Positions 50,506 through 60,207 are shown, counted from the first letter of the stretch. The stretch is 64,000 nt of DNA from Actinoallomurus sp963799975 (GCA_963799975.1 CAWCZF010000006.1:3534001-3598000); one strand, 5' to 3'. Translations and numbers: made by a program. Notes: generated by a model not told the origin, from the sequence alone.

Positions 50506-50667
50506 ATGCTTATGACGTCATATGCCGTGATCAGCGGTCTTTTCCGGAACAGTGCCGCGATCGCCTGGGTGATGCTCGTGGTCGGCGCCATCCTCGTGAC
50601 CGCGTTCGTCGTGATCTGGATCGTGCTGGTACGCCATGGCAGCAACCGCGACTGGCCGATCCGGTGA
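50506..50667 (+). CDS. Small single-pass membrane protein
   Basis: 53 residues from ATG 50506 with GGGGGGAAATC just upstream. One helix (AWVMLVVGAILVTAFVVIWI) is followed by VLVRHGSNRDWPIR. The good ribosome site and typical N-in/C-out charge pattern make it credible. The 3' part overlaps the end of the EamA frame on the other strand. Confidence 0.6.
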   Translation: MLMTSYAVISGLFRNSAAIAWVMLVVGAILVTAFVVIWIVLVRHGSNRDWPIR

Positions 50668-51528
50668 TCTGAGCAGGCCGACGACGACGCCGAGCCCGAC
50701 GAGCAGGGCGCCGGCGAGTTCGGCGCGGTCCGGCGTGCGAAGGCCGAGCGCCATCGTGGTCGCCACCGCGCTGACCGGGATCAGCCCGGCGAACAACCCG
50801 GCGCGGTCCGCGCCGATCCGGCCCAGCGCGTCGTACCAGAGGATGAACGCGCCGACCGTGACCACCAGCGTGAGGTAGCCGAACGCGGCCGCCTCGCCCC
50901 AGGCCGGCGTCCGCAGCACGGACGTGCCGTCCACGACGAGACCGGCGACGAGCAGCATCGGGGCGGCCGCCGCCGCCGAGTACCCCGACACGCGTATCGC
51001 GCCCAGCCGGGGCAGCAACGGGAGCGCGAGCAGCGAGAAGCACACCTCCCCGGCCAGCGCGCCCAGGGCGTAGAGGAAACCGGGCAGGCTGCCGCCGCCC
51101 AGGCCGTTCGCGACGCCGGCGCCGGCCGTCACGACGAGGGCCGCGGCCACGATCCGCGGTGCCGGCCGCCGGCCGTTCATCAGCGGCGCCGCGACCGCGA
51201 GCACGATCGGCACCGAGCCGACCACGGTCCCGATCGTGCCGGGACTCGTGTAGCGGGTGCCCTCGATGACGCAGACGTTGAACCCGGCCAGCCCGGTGAC
51301 GGCCAGTACGGCGAGGAGCGCCCATTCCCGCCGGGCCGGCCCCGCGACGGGGCGGCGGCGCGACCGTGCGAGGCACAGCAGGATCACCGCCGCGACGGCG
51401 TACCGCACGGCCTGCCCGCCGTACAGCGGATAGTGGGAGATCGTCGCGGACACCGCGGTGAGCGTGCCGACGATGGTCATCGCGACGGCCGCCTGTGCGA
51501 TGCCGCGAACGCTGGTGGTCTGCCCCAT
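50518..51528 (-). CDS. EamA-family drug/metabolite transporter
   Basis: As read 336 residues from ATG 51528. About ten hydrophobic helices in two EamA halves: MTIVGTLTAVSATISHYPLY, LLAVLAVTGLAGFNVCVIEG, GTIGTVVGSVPIVLAVAAPL; then VVTVGAFILWYDALGRIGAD and RAGLFAGLIPVSAVATTMAL. The family normally ends near VVGLL (about 50670); the additional acidic/His tail overlaps the small membrane gene and probably reflects a lost stop. Divergent from a MocR-type regulator, the usual pairing. Confidence 0.9.
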   Translation of the reverse strand: MGQTTSVRGIAQAAVAMTIVGTLTAVSATISHYPLYGGQAVRYAVAAVILLCLARSRRRPVAGPARREWALLAVLAVTGLAGFNVCVIEGTRYTSPGTIGTVVGSVPIVLAVAAPLMNGRRPAPRIVAAALVVTAGAGVANGLGGGSLPGFLYALGALAGEVCFSLLALPLLPRLGAIRVSGYSAAAAAPMLLVAGLVVDGTSVLRTPAWGEAAAFGYLTLVVTVGAFILWYDALGRIGADRAGLFAGLIPVSAVATTMALGLRTPDRAELAGALLVGLGVVVGLLRSPDRPVAVAAMAYQHDPDHDERGHEDGADHEHHPGDRGTVPEKTADHGI

Positions 51529-51549
51529 GTGCTGAGACGCTAGGGGTTC

Positions 51550-51597
51550 AATGGCCCTCGCATGTAGACCATTCTGGGCCGTTGCCAGCGGACCATT
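51550..51597. promoter_or_regulatory. Candidate MocR operator between eamA and mocR
   Basis: AATGG (51550-51554) faces CCATT (51569-51573), and GACCATT repeats directly at 51567-51573 and 51591-51597. MocR/PdxR-type proteins bind combinations of direct and inverted repeats in the divergent promoter, which fits. Confidence 0.5.
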
Positions 51598-51614
51598 GCG
51601 TGAGAGGGAGCCGT

Positions 51615-53038
51615 GTGGACCTGCACGTGACGCTCGACCGCGGCGCGGGGCGGCTCGCCGGGCAGCTCGCCGACGGCCTGCGCGCCGCCGTACGCGACGG
51701 GCGCCTGGCCCCCGGCGACCGGCTGCCCTCCAGCCGCGACCTCGCGGGCGACCTCGGGCTGTCACGCGGCGTCGTCGTGACCGCGTACGAACAACTCGTC
51801 GCCGAGGGGTTCATCGTGTCGCGGCAGGGCGACGGCACGCGCGTCGCGCCGTTCCCCGCGGCACGGCGCGGCGCCGGATCCCCCCAGCGAGGCGCACCGG
51901 CAGCACGCTGCGGCTCGCCGCCGGAACCGAGGCGGGACCGGCCGACCCGCCCGGCATCGCGTACGACCTGCGGCCGGGCAAGCCGGACCTGGCGTCGTTC
52001 CCGCGCGACCGCTGGAGCGCGACCCTGCGCGACGTCCTGCGCGACCTGCCGCACGCCGAACTCACCTATCCCGACCCGGCCGGCGTACCCGCGCTGCGCG
52101 CCGAGCTGGCCGGCCACCTGAGACGCGCACGCGCCGCCGTGACCGCCCCGGACGGGGTCGTGGTCACCGCCGGGGTGGCTCAGCTGCTGGCGATCGCCCC
52201 GCGCATCCTCATCGAGGAGGGGCACCGGCTGCTCGCGGTCGAGGACCCGGTCGGCCACCACCAGATCCCGATGATCGAGGCCGCGGGGATCGAGCTGGCC
52301 GGGGTGCCGGTGGACGAGGAGGGCATCGACGTCGCGGCCCTGGCGCGTACGGGAGCGCGGGCGGCGCTGGTCACGCCGGCACACCAGTACCCGACCGGGG
52401 TGGTGCTGTCGCCACGCCGCCGCGCGGCGCTGGTCGCGTGGGCGCGCGCGGTGGACGCGCTGGTCATCGAGGACGACTACGACGGGGAGTTCCGCTACGA
52501 CCGCGACCCGGTCGGCTGCCTGCAGGGGCTGGCGCCGGAGCGGGTCGTGCTGGCCGGGTCGATGAGCAAGGCGCTGTCACCGGCGCTGCGGCTCGGCTGG
52601 GCGGTCGCGCCGCCCTGGCTGGCGGTACGCCTGCGCGCGGCGCGCGCCCTGCACGATCTCGGCTCGCCAGTGCTCGACCAGCACGTCCTGGCCCGCCTGA
52701 TCGCGAGCGGCGACCACGCGCGGCACCTACGGCTGATGCGCAGGCGGTACCGCGCTCGCCGTGACGCCTTCGTCGCGGCGCTCGCCGAGCGACTGCCCCA
52801 GGTGCGCGTACACGGCGTGTCCGCCGGCCTGCACGCGTACGCCGAGCTGCCGGCCGGGTGCGACGAGGAGGCCGTGGTCGCGGCCGCCGCCGCGCTCGGC
52901 GTCGCGATCGAGGGCGTCACTCCGGGCCGGATACGCCGCCCGGGCCCACCGGCGATCGTCGTCGGCTACGCCCGCCTGCCCGAACGCCGCCTCACCGAAG
53001 CGGTCGCCCTGCTCGCGAAGGCCATCGAGCAGGCGTAG
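51615..53038 (+). CDS. MocR/PdxR-type GntR-aminotransferase regulator (frameshifted)
   Basis: About 474 residues from GTG 51615, with GAGAGGGAG upstream. N-terminal GntR HTH: LADGLRAAVRDGRLAPGDRL, PSSRDLAGDLGLSRGVVVTA, YEQLVAEGFIVSRQGDGTRV. The C-terminal aminotransferase-like domain (about 110-474) has DGVVVTAGVAQLLAIAPRIL, TPAHQYPTGVVLSPRRRAAL, ALVIEDDYDGEFRYDRDPVG and the PLP lysine in GSMSKALSPALRLGW. The frame changes in the linker near 51885-51905. It likely controls the divergent EamA exporter in response to a PLP or amine ligand. Confidence 0.9.
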
Positions 53039-53394
53039 CAGCACAAGCGGCGGCACGCGGGGCCCGGGCCGCCGACGCGGGAGCCGGGATGCTCGGAGCG
53101 ACGCGATGCGGTGCCCCAGGGGACACAGACGGGCGCGGGTCAGCGCGGCGCGCGCGAAATGGAACGCACCCGGTGCGGGGCGAGTCACGGCGTGGGATGG
53201 GCGGAGCCGACCCCTGACGCCCGAGGAACGCGCACACAAGCCACGGCGCGGGCCGGGCCGACCGGAGCGCCACGGCAGGTGCCAAGCCGCGCGGCGGGCG
53301 CTCGGCCGACCGACGAGCCACTCGCCGCCGGGTATTCGGGCCCGGCCGCATCAGCCCCACGGGCCCGGGGCATCAGTTCTCCCGAGCCAGGGCG
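53039..53394. other. Intergenic region between mocR and a kinase gene
   Basis: About 355 very GC-rich bases between convergent genes. No convincing coding frame or strong symmetric terminator seen. Frames here are Arg/Pro-rich shadows. Confidence 0.5.
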
Positions 53395-54769
53395 TCAGCC
53401 GCCCGGGCCTTCGGAGCCGCTGCTCTTGCCCTTTCCGTTTCCCTTCTCCTTCCCCTTCCCTTTCCCCTCGCCTCGGTGCCTGCCGCGTTCTTCCTGAGTC
53501 GGAGGCGTCGTCCCGGCGCCGGGGTGGTCCGGCGCGATGCGGGGGCCGCCGTGGTGCGGGTTGGGCACGTGGTGAGTGGTGGCGTGGGCGCCCGGCGGCG
53601 TCGCGGTCGGTGTGGGGGCGGGCGGGGTGGCGGGCCGCGCGTCGTGGTTCGTGGCGATCACGATGACGGCGACGAGGGCGGCCGCCGCGGCCAGTGCCGC
53701 GACCGCCGGGAGAACGCGCACCCGCCGTACGGCGGGCAGTTCGGTCGTGCCGCTCCCCTCCGGCGAGCCGGGCTCGCCCGCCGCACCGATCCCGACCGCC
53801 GTACCGCGCTTGCCCCACCTGCCGGATCCGCGTGGCGAGCCGAGGCCGCCCCTCGAACCCGGCCCGCCTGACGCGCCAGAACCGCCCGGTGCACCGGCGG
53901 CGCCCAGCGTGCGCCACGCGCCGGTCGAGCTCAGTAGCGCGAGCAGGTCCGCGGCCGACGGGCGGTCGTCCGGCTCCTTGGCCAGCGCCTCCGCCACCAG
54001 GCCGCGCAGCGGGTCGTCCAGGCCGGTCAGGTCGGGCGGCTCGAACAGGACCCGGCGGGCCAGTTCCTCCGTGTCGCCGGTGCCGAACGGGTTGCGGCCC
54101 GTCCCCGCGTACGCGACCAGGCAGCCCCAGCCGAAGACGTCCGAGGCCGGGGTGGCGGGCTGCCGCTTGAGGCGTTCCGGCGGGATCCAGCCCGGGCTGC
54201 CCATCACCATGCCGGGGCTGGTCGAGGCCGCCCGCCGCGGCGGCCTCCTGCGCGATGCCGAAGTCGATCACGCGTGGGCCGGTCGGGGTGAGCAGGACGT
54301 TGGCCGGTTTGAGGTCGCGGTGGATCAGGCCGGTCCGGTGGATCGCGGCGAGGGCGCGGCCGGTTCCCGTCGCGAGCGCGCGTACCTGTTCCGGCCGGAG
54401 CGGGCCGTCCTTGCGGACGATCTCCTCCAGCGAGTGCCCCTCGACGTACTCGGTGACGATGTACGGCACGGAGCGCGCGGTGCCGTCGGCGAGTAAGGCG
54501 GCCGTGCAGCCGGCCGGCACCCGGCGGATGCACGCGGCCTCGGCGACGAACCGCCGGCGCAGCGCCGGGTCGCCGCTCGCGCCGCCATGGGCCGCCTTGA
54601 CCGCGACGAGACCGCCGAGCGGGTCCTCGCCCAGGTAGACGACGCCCATTCCGCCGGATCCGAGCCTGCCCAGCAGCCGGTGGCCGCCGATCTGCCCGGG
54701 GTCGCCCGCCCGGAGCGGACGCACGCCCGGAGGCAGGACTCCCTCCGCCGACGCCGACGATGTCTCCAT
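53395..54769 (-). CDS. Serine/threonine protein kinase, receptor type (one frameshift)
   Basis: About 458 residues from ATG 54769. Kinase domain: RLGSGGMGVVYLGEDPLGGL, VAVKAAHG, HRDLKPANVLL, VIDFGIAQ. One extra base near 54220 breaks the activation loop; it continues MVMGSPGWIPPERLKRQPAT and ASDVFGWGCLVAYAGTGRNP. After a Gly/Pro-rich juxtamembrane linker one helix (VLPAVAALAAAAALVAVIVI) leads to a His/Pro/Thr-rich exported tail ending in a Lys/Gly-rich stretch. No PASTA or NHL sensor. Divergent from a second kinase. Confidence 0.88.
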
Positions 54770-54900
54770 CCGGAAGCCTTTCAGGCCGAGGTGGGACTGC
54801 GTCCCTGAACCTCAGATCCTGCAATCCGGCCATGCTCCCCGCAAGTAAACGGTAAAGATCGAAATACCGGAGTTAACGTCTCCCAGGTATCTTGCGCATC

Positions 54901-56329
54901 GTGGCCGAGTCTCAGGATCGCTTGCTCTCCGGCCGCTACCGGCTCATCGAGCAGATCGGCCGCGGCGGCATGGGCGTGGTCTGGTGGGCCCATGACGAGG
55001 TCGAGCGACCGCGAGGTCGCGGTCAAGGAGATGCACCTCCCGCCCAGCCTCGGCCACCGCGAGCGGATGAACCTCCTGCGCCGTACCGACCGTGAGGCGC
55101 TCGCCGCCGGGCGCCTGCGCCACCCCGGGCTGATCGCCATCTTCGACGTGGTGATCGAGGACTCGCGGCCCTGGCTGATCATGGAGTATGTCGCGGCGCG
55201 CTCGCTGGAGGACGTGTTCGTCGAGGACGGCCCGATCTCGCCGCGGCGCGTCGCGGAGATCGGCGTGCAGTTGCTGGCCGCGCTGCGGGCCGCGCACGAC
55301 GCCGGCATCGTCCACCGCGACGTCAAGCCGAGCAACGTGCTGCTGGAGACCTCCGGCCGCGTGGTGCTCACCGACTTCGGCATCGCGACCTATGAGGGCG
55401 CCACGACGCTGACCCAGACCGGCACGTTCATGGGCTCGCCGGCCTACGTCGCGCCCGAGGTGGCGCGCGGCGAGCCCGCCTCACCCGGGTCCGACCTCTG
55501 GTCGCTCGGCGCCACGCTCTACGCCGCGGTGGAGGGACGGCCGCCGTACGACTACGAGACCGCGATGGCGACGCTCAGCGCCCTCGTCACCAGCGAGCCG
55601 GACCCGCCGGTACGCGCGGGGCCGCTGCGCCCCTGCTCGGGGGCCTGCTGACCAAGGATCCGGCGCGCCGGCTGACCGCCGGAGCGGGCCGCCGAGATGC
55701 TCGCCCACGCCATCACCCCGTCCGTTCCGCCGATACCGGTACGGCGCGCGCGTGGCCCCCGGTTCGGCGGCCGCGCCGGCGTGCTACGCGTCGGGGTGGT
55801 GCCCGTCGTCACGGTCGGCGTGCTCGCGCTGGCCGTGGGCGCGGGCGTGCTGGCCGGGGTCAAGGGCTCCCCGGCGCGCTACTCCGGCGACCAGGCTCCG
55901 CACCCGTCCGGCGTCCCGTCCGGCTCGGGCTACGGGTCCGTACGGCCGTCGCCGCCGCCGGCCGGGCCGCTGCCCGCGCGGATCGGCGGCGAGGCGGGCA
56001 CGCCGCTCGCCACCCGCCTGGCCCGTGGCGCCGCCACCTGGCCCGACACGAACACCCTCACGCTCCGCGTCACGGGGCGCGCGGAGCGGGTCTCGGTCGT
56101 CGTGACGTGCCCGTCGGGACCGCACCTGCTCTCCTTCACCGCGTACGCGGTCGGCGGCGCGGGCTCCCCGGTGTCCGGCACCTGCGTAGAGACCGGTACG
56201 AACGCCGCCATGACGCGCTACCTCCGCCTTCCCGCCGGCACCGCGCACGTGCGCGTCCGCGTACGCCCGGGCACCGGCGCCGAGGGCACGCGCGTCGCCT
56301 GGTTCGCCGGCGTGTACGGCACCCGCTAG
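54901..56329 (+). CDS. Serine/threonine protein kinase with exported sensor domain (frameshifted)
   Basis: About 476 residues from GTG 54901 (VAESQDRLLSGRYRLIEQIG). RGGMGVVWWAHDEV, VAVKEMHLPPSLGHRERM, HRDVKPSNVLLETSGRVVLT, DFGIATYEG and MGSPAYVAPEVARG show an active Pkn-type kinase. Frame changes occur near 55003 (one extra base), 55630 and 55680. One helix (GVVPVVTVGVLALAVGAGVL) is followed by an exported beta-rich domain with a Cys pair (VVVTCPSGPHLLSFTAYAVG and VSGTCVETGTNAAMTRYLRL). The extracytoplasmic signal is unknown. Confidence 0.88.
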
Positions 56330-56441
56330 AACGACGGTCCCGTCCCACCGAGGCGGGCACCGCGCATGACCCTCACGGAGGAGGGCACCTAGAGTCGAAG
56401 GTGTCGGCCACGCGAGGTTTCACCGTTCCGGGAGGCGCTGG

Positions 56442-57844
56442 ATGTCCGAACAGGAGCACCGGGTCGAGCACGACTCCATGGGCGACGTACGGCTCCCGTC
56501 GTGGGCCAAGTGGCGGGCGCAGACGCAGCGGGCCGTGGAGAACTTCCCGATCTCCGGGCAGCGCCTGGAGCGCGCGCAGATCGCCGCGCTCGCGCGGATC
56601 AAGGCCGCCGCCGCGCGGGTGAACGCCGACCTCGGCGTGCTGGACGCGACGGTCGCGGACGCGGTCGAGAAGGCCGCGCTGGCGGTCGCGGACGGCGAGT
56701 ACGACGACCACTTCCCGATCGACGTCTTCCAGACCGGCTCCGGCACGTCCTCGAACATGAACGCCAACGAGGTCATCGCCACGCTCGCCGAGGAGCGCCT
56801 CGGCCGCCCGGTGCACCCGAACGACCACGTCAACGCCTCGCAGTCCTCCAACGACGTGTTCCCCACCTCGATCCACCTCGCGGCCACCGGCATGCTGGTG
56901 AACGAGCTGGTCCCCGCGCTGCGGCACCTGGAGGGCGCGCTGAACCGCAAGGCCGTGGAGTTCGCGCCCGTCGTCAAGTCCGGCCGTACGCACCTGATGG
57001 ACGCCACGCCCGTCACCCTCGGCCAGGAGTTCGGCGGTTACGCCGCCCAGGTCAAGTACGGCGTGGAGCGGCTGCACGCGGCCCTGCCGCGGCTGGCCGA
57101 GCTGCCGCTCGGCGGCACCGCGGTGGGCACCGGGCTCAACGCGCCGCCCGGGTTCGCCGGACGCGTCATCGCCGAGCTCGCGCGGGAGACCGGGCTGCCG
57201 CTGCGGGAGGCGCGCAACCACTTCGAGGCCCAGGGTGCGCGCGACGCCCTCGTGGAGACCAGCGGTGACGCTGCGTACCGTCGCGGCGAGCCTCACGAAG
57301 ATCGCGAACGACCTCCGGCTGATGAACTCCGGGCCGCGCGCGGGCCTCGGGGAGATCCGGCTGCCGGAGCTGCAACCCGGCTCCTCGATCATGCCCGGGA
57401 AGGTGAACCCGGTGATCCCCGAGGCGGTGTGCCAGGTCGCCGCGCAGGTGATCGGCAACGACGCCGCCATCGCGTTCGGCGGCGCGGCGGGCAACTTCGA
57501 GCTCAACGTGATGATGCCGATGATGGCGCGCAACCTGCTGGAGTCGCTGCGGCTGCTGTCGGCGGTCTCGCGGGTACTTCGCCGACCGCTGCGTCGACGG
57601 GATCGAGGCCGAGGTGCTCCGCTGCCAGGAGTACGCCGAGTCCTCCCCGTCCATCGTCACGCCGCTCACCCGCTACCTCGGCTACGAGGAGGCGGCCGCG
57701 GTCGCCAAGCAGGCCCTGGCCGAGCGCAAGACCATCCGCCAGGTCGTCCTCGAACGCGGTTGCGTGGAGGACGGCAGGCTGAGCGTCGAGCAGCTCGACG
57801 CGGCGCTGGACACCCTGGCGATGACCCGGCCGCCCGGCTCCTGA
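56442..57844 (+). CDS. fumC: Class II fumarate hydratase (two frameshifts)
   Basis: About 467 residues from ATG 56442. DSMGDVRLPSWAKWRAQTQR, DVFQTGSGTSSNMNANEVIA, NDHVNASQSSNDVFPTSIHL, KSGRTHLMDATPVTLGQEF and the fumarase/aspartase signature GSSIMPGKVNPVIPEAV are all present. Extra bases near 57265 and 57573 split it into three frames; the remainder of two in length fits two insertions. This is the iron-independent fumarase, stable in oxygen, complementing the class I enzyme at 48747. It lies in the conserved glpX-fum neighbourhood. Confidence 0.95.
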
Positions 57845-58020
57845 CACCGGGCGGCGGCAAAGAGCCGGTAAGCCCACGGCCTGGATCGGCGCGCGGCGAG
57901 TGTCGCGGCGCGTACGGCACGGAACGCCTCAGTGCGTGGCGGCGGGTCGTGCCGGTGGGCGCGGCCCGTCGCAGTCATCCCGGACGCGCCTCTGGCCGGC
58001 CGGCCGACGAGAGAGCGCCT

Positions 58021-58458
58021 GTGCACCGACGTCTGGTCCGGATCGCCGCATACGGGGTGCTCGGCTGCGCCGTCGCCCTGACTCCCCTGACGCACGTACG
58101 CGCGGCGCACGCCGACCGCGACCCGGGCGTGGCCGGCCCGCCGGCCCTGCCGATGGCGGAGCGGAACCGGATGCTGGCGATGCCGCTGCTGGCGGAGTAC
58201 GGCTGGGCCGAGCGGCAGTGGAGGTGCCTGGACCGGCTGTGGACCCACGAGAGCAACTGGCACCATCTCGCCCGCAACCGCCGGTCCGGCGCGTACGGGA
58301 TCCCGCAGGCGCTGCCGGGCTGGAAGATGTCCAGCGCCGGGCCGGACTGGCGTACGAGTCCGGTCACCCAGATCCAGTGGGGCCTCGGCTACATCGGCAG
58401 GCGCTACGGGAGCCCCTGCGCGGCCCTGGGCCACGCGGAGACCGCCGGCTGGTACTGA
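58021..58458 (+). CDS. Secreted transglycosylase-like protein (SLT fold)
   Basis: 145 residues from GTG 58021. Signal peptide VRIAAYGVLGCAVALTPLTH followed by RAAHA. The mature part has LDRLWTHESNWHHLARNRRS (putative catalytic Glu in HESNW), GAYGIPQALPGWKMSSAGPD, TQIQWGLGYIGRRYGSPCAA and ends GHAETAGWY. The same C-terminal module is found in the protein at 58795, so they are paralogues. It likely cleaves peptidoglycan glycan strands outside the cell. Confidence 0.87.
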   Translation: MHRRLVRIAAYGVLGCAVALTPLTHVRAAHADRDPGVAGPPALPMAERNRMLAMPLLAEYGWAERQWRCLDRLWTHESNWHHLARNRRSGAYGIPQALPGWKMSSAGPDWRTSPVTQIQWGLGYIGRRYGSPCAALGHAETAGWY

Positions 58459-58493
58459 GAGCCCGGCGGCTCAGAGCACCGGCGCAGGGCCTC

Positions 58494-58700
58494 TCAGCGC
58501 CGGTGCGGCAGCCCGTGTGCCGCGCGGTCGCCGCCGGGCGGCAGCCGGTGGTGCCGTGCCTCGACGATCCGCGAGGCGGCCGTGCTCGGCGACGCGGCGC
58601 GTACGGGAGCCGCCACGGCGAGGCCGACGGCGACACCGAGGCCCGCGACGACGGCGGCCGCCTTGGGCAGGGCGAGACTGCGGGTGCTGGTGCGAGCCAC
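58494..58700 (-). CDS. Small exported peptide
   Basis: 68 residues from GTG 58700, with AGAAGG seven bases upstream. A clear signal peptide (LPKAAAVVAGLGVAVGLAVA, then APVRAA) leads to a short mature peptide rich in Arg/His/Pro (EARHHRLPPGGDRAAHGL). It sits directly downstream of the transglycosylase-like gene at 58795 on the same strand. Function unknown. Confidence 0.55.
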   Translation of the reverse strand: MARTSTRSLALPKAAAVVAGLGVAVGLAVAAPVRAASPSTAASRIVEARHHRLPPGGDRAAHGLPHRR

Positions 58701-58794
58701 GATCAAACCTTCTGGTCGGCCGACGCGCGCACGCGCGTGGCGAAGTTCGTGCGGCGCGAGCGGCCGGGCACGCGCCCGGCACGCGACGAGCAGA

Positions 58795-59802
58795 TCAGTA
58801 CCAGCCGGTGGACTGGGAGTGCCCCCACGCGCCACAGGGGGTGCCGTACCGGCTCTTGATGTAGCCCAGGCCCCACTTGATCTGCGTGGTGGCGTTGTTC
58901 TGCCAGTCCGGCCCGGCGCTGGACATCTTCGATCCGGGCAGCGCCTGCGGGATGCCGTAGGCCCCCGAGGGGTTGGCGGCGTGAGTGTTCCAGTGACTTT
59001 CCTTGTTCCACAGGTTGACCAGGCAGCCGAACTGCGAGCTCGGGTCCCAGCCGTAGCTCGGCAGCATCCCGCGCGCGATCCGCTGTGCCTCACCGGCCGG
59101 GACCGGGTCGCCGGCGGTGCCCGCGGCGGTCGGCGTGGGCGTCGGCGGCGGCGTGCCGCGTGCGAGGAGCCGGGGTCGGCTGACCTGGCTGCGCGCGGCG
59201 CGCGAGGCGCGCTTCTTGAGCTCCTGGCGCCGCTTGTCGGCGATGTCCTTGCGCTGCGCGTCGGTGAGCGGCGCGGGCGTCGGCGCCTGTGCCTGTGGCT
59301 GGAGTTGCGCGCTCGCGTCGGCCTTCGGCGCGGACCCTCCGCCGCTGACCGCCCAGGCGACGCCTCCGCCGCCGACCACGGCAACCGCGGCGGCGACCGC
59401 CGCGAACCGGATGATCCGCTTGTTGGCGGTGTGCGGCTTGCGGCGCATGTTCTCGAAGTCGGGTCCCGGCGGGGGGACGTCCGGCCCGCCGAAGGGTGGC
59501 CCGGCCGGAGCCTGAGCCGCGTCGTACGGTGCGCCCATGTCGTAGGCGGCCGTCGCGCCGGCCTCCGGCGCGCCCGCGTCGTAGGCGGGGGCGTCGTCGC
59601 CGGGCCGGTCGTCATAGGCCGTGGTCTTGTACACGGCGGCGTCGTAGACGCCCGGGTCCTGCGCTACTGGCGGGACGTTGTTGGGCGCGCCGGCGACCTT
59701 GACGTCCTCGGTGGCACGGCCGGTCGCCCACGGCGCCCGCTGGGGCTCCGCGGCGTCGTGTCGATCGTCTCGTCCGGGGGACCTGAATTGGTCTCCGTAC
59801 AA
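58795..59802 (-). CDS. Membrane-anchored transglycosylase-like wall hydrolase
   Basis: 335 residues if started at TTG 59802, which has AAGGACCGCC upstream. A cytoplasmic Asp/Ala/Pro-rich N-terminus (YDDRPGDDAPAYDAGAPEAG) is followed by one helix (IIRFAAVAAAVAVVGGGGVA) and a Lys/Arg/Gln-rich external linker. The C-terminal SLT-like module has LVNLWNKESHWNTHAANPSG, AYGIPQALPGSKMSSAGPDW and TQIKWGLGYIKSRYGTPCGA. Resembles wall-remodelling enzymes regulated like Rpf proteins. Expression is probably controlled through the 420-base upstream region with a CRP-type site. Confidence 0.85.
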   Translation of the reverse strand: MYGDQFRSPGRDDRHDAAEPQRAPWATGRATEDVKVAGAPNNVPPVAQDPGVYDAAVYKTTAYDDRPGDDAPAYDAGAPEAGATAAYDMGAPYDAAQAPAGPPFGGPDVPPPGPDFENMRRKPHTANKRIIRFAAVAAAVAVVGGGGVAWAVSGGGSAPKADASAQLQPQAQAPTPAPLTDAQRKDIADKRRQELKKRASRAARSQVSRPRLLARGTPPPTPTPTAAGTAGDPVPAGEAQRIARGMLPSYGWDPSSQFGCLVNLWNKESHWNTHAANPSGAYGIPQALPGSKMSSAGPDWQNNATTQIKWGLGYIKSRYGTPCGAWGHSQSTGWY

Positions 59803-60180
59803 GGCGGTCCTTCCGAAGGTCGCACGCGCATGGGCACACGTGCGAATGTCCTCACCCCCGGAAATCCGCGCGGCCTCGACGGGCGCGGCCGGCGTGAGAT
59901 CCCTGGGTGGGCAGACCCTCCGGATACGGCGTACTACAGGGGGTGACGCCGGGACTGGGGGCTGTCCACTGGAGTGCTTACGGCGCCCAACACTGCACGA
60001 AGACGGGGGGTACCCCGCAACCGGAATGGCGTGACTGATCTCACGTCGAACCACGTCACATCGTGCTCACGAGGGTTGAATTCACCCCGGGAGCAGGCAA
60101 TTCCGAGGTTGCACAAGTATGCTGTGACGTTGGTCACACTGCTACGCGAACGTACCGTACGGCTCCGTCACGTGACGAAA
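59803..60180 (-). promoter_or_regulatory. Long non-coding leader of the wall hydrolase gene
   Basis: About 380 bases without coding potential between the hydrolase start and the phoH terminator. On the minus strand it contains a CRP-type site, a CATACT element about 20 bases downstream, and several conserved-looking blocks: GGGGTGAATTCAACCC, TTGCGGGGTACCCCCCG, and GGAGGGTCTGCCCACCC. A leader of around 300 bases ahead of a cell-wall hydrolase is the setting in which actinobacterial c-di-AMP (ydaO) riboswitches occur, but I cannot confirm that fold by eye. Confidence 0.5.
60123..60138. promoter_or_regulatory. Perfect CRP/Rv3676-type binding site
   Basis: TGTGAC-GTTG-GTCACA, i.e. TGTGA-N6-TCACA exactly as in the CRP consensus; extended dyad of 6+6. 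A weaker relative CGTGA-N6-TCACG lies at 60030-60045. It is placed upstream of the putative promoter of the wall hydrolase gene. Confidence 0.7.
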
Positions 60181-60207
60181 CCCCTCGGCGCGAAGCGCAC
60201 CGAGGGG
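60181..60207 (-). terminator. Rho-independent-like terminator of phoH
   Basis: CCCCTCGG (60181-60188) pairs with CCGAGGGG (60200-60207), with further GCGC/GCGC pairing inside. Read on the minus strand the stem is followed by TTTCG. It begins 18 bases after the phoH stop. Confidence 0.8.
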
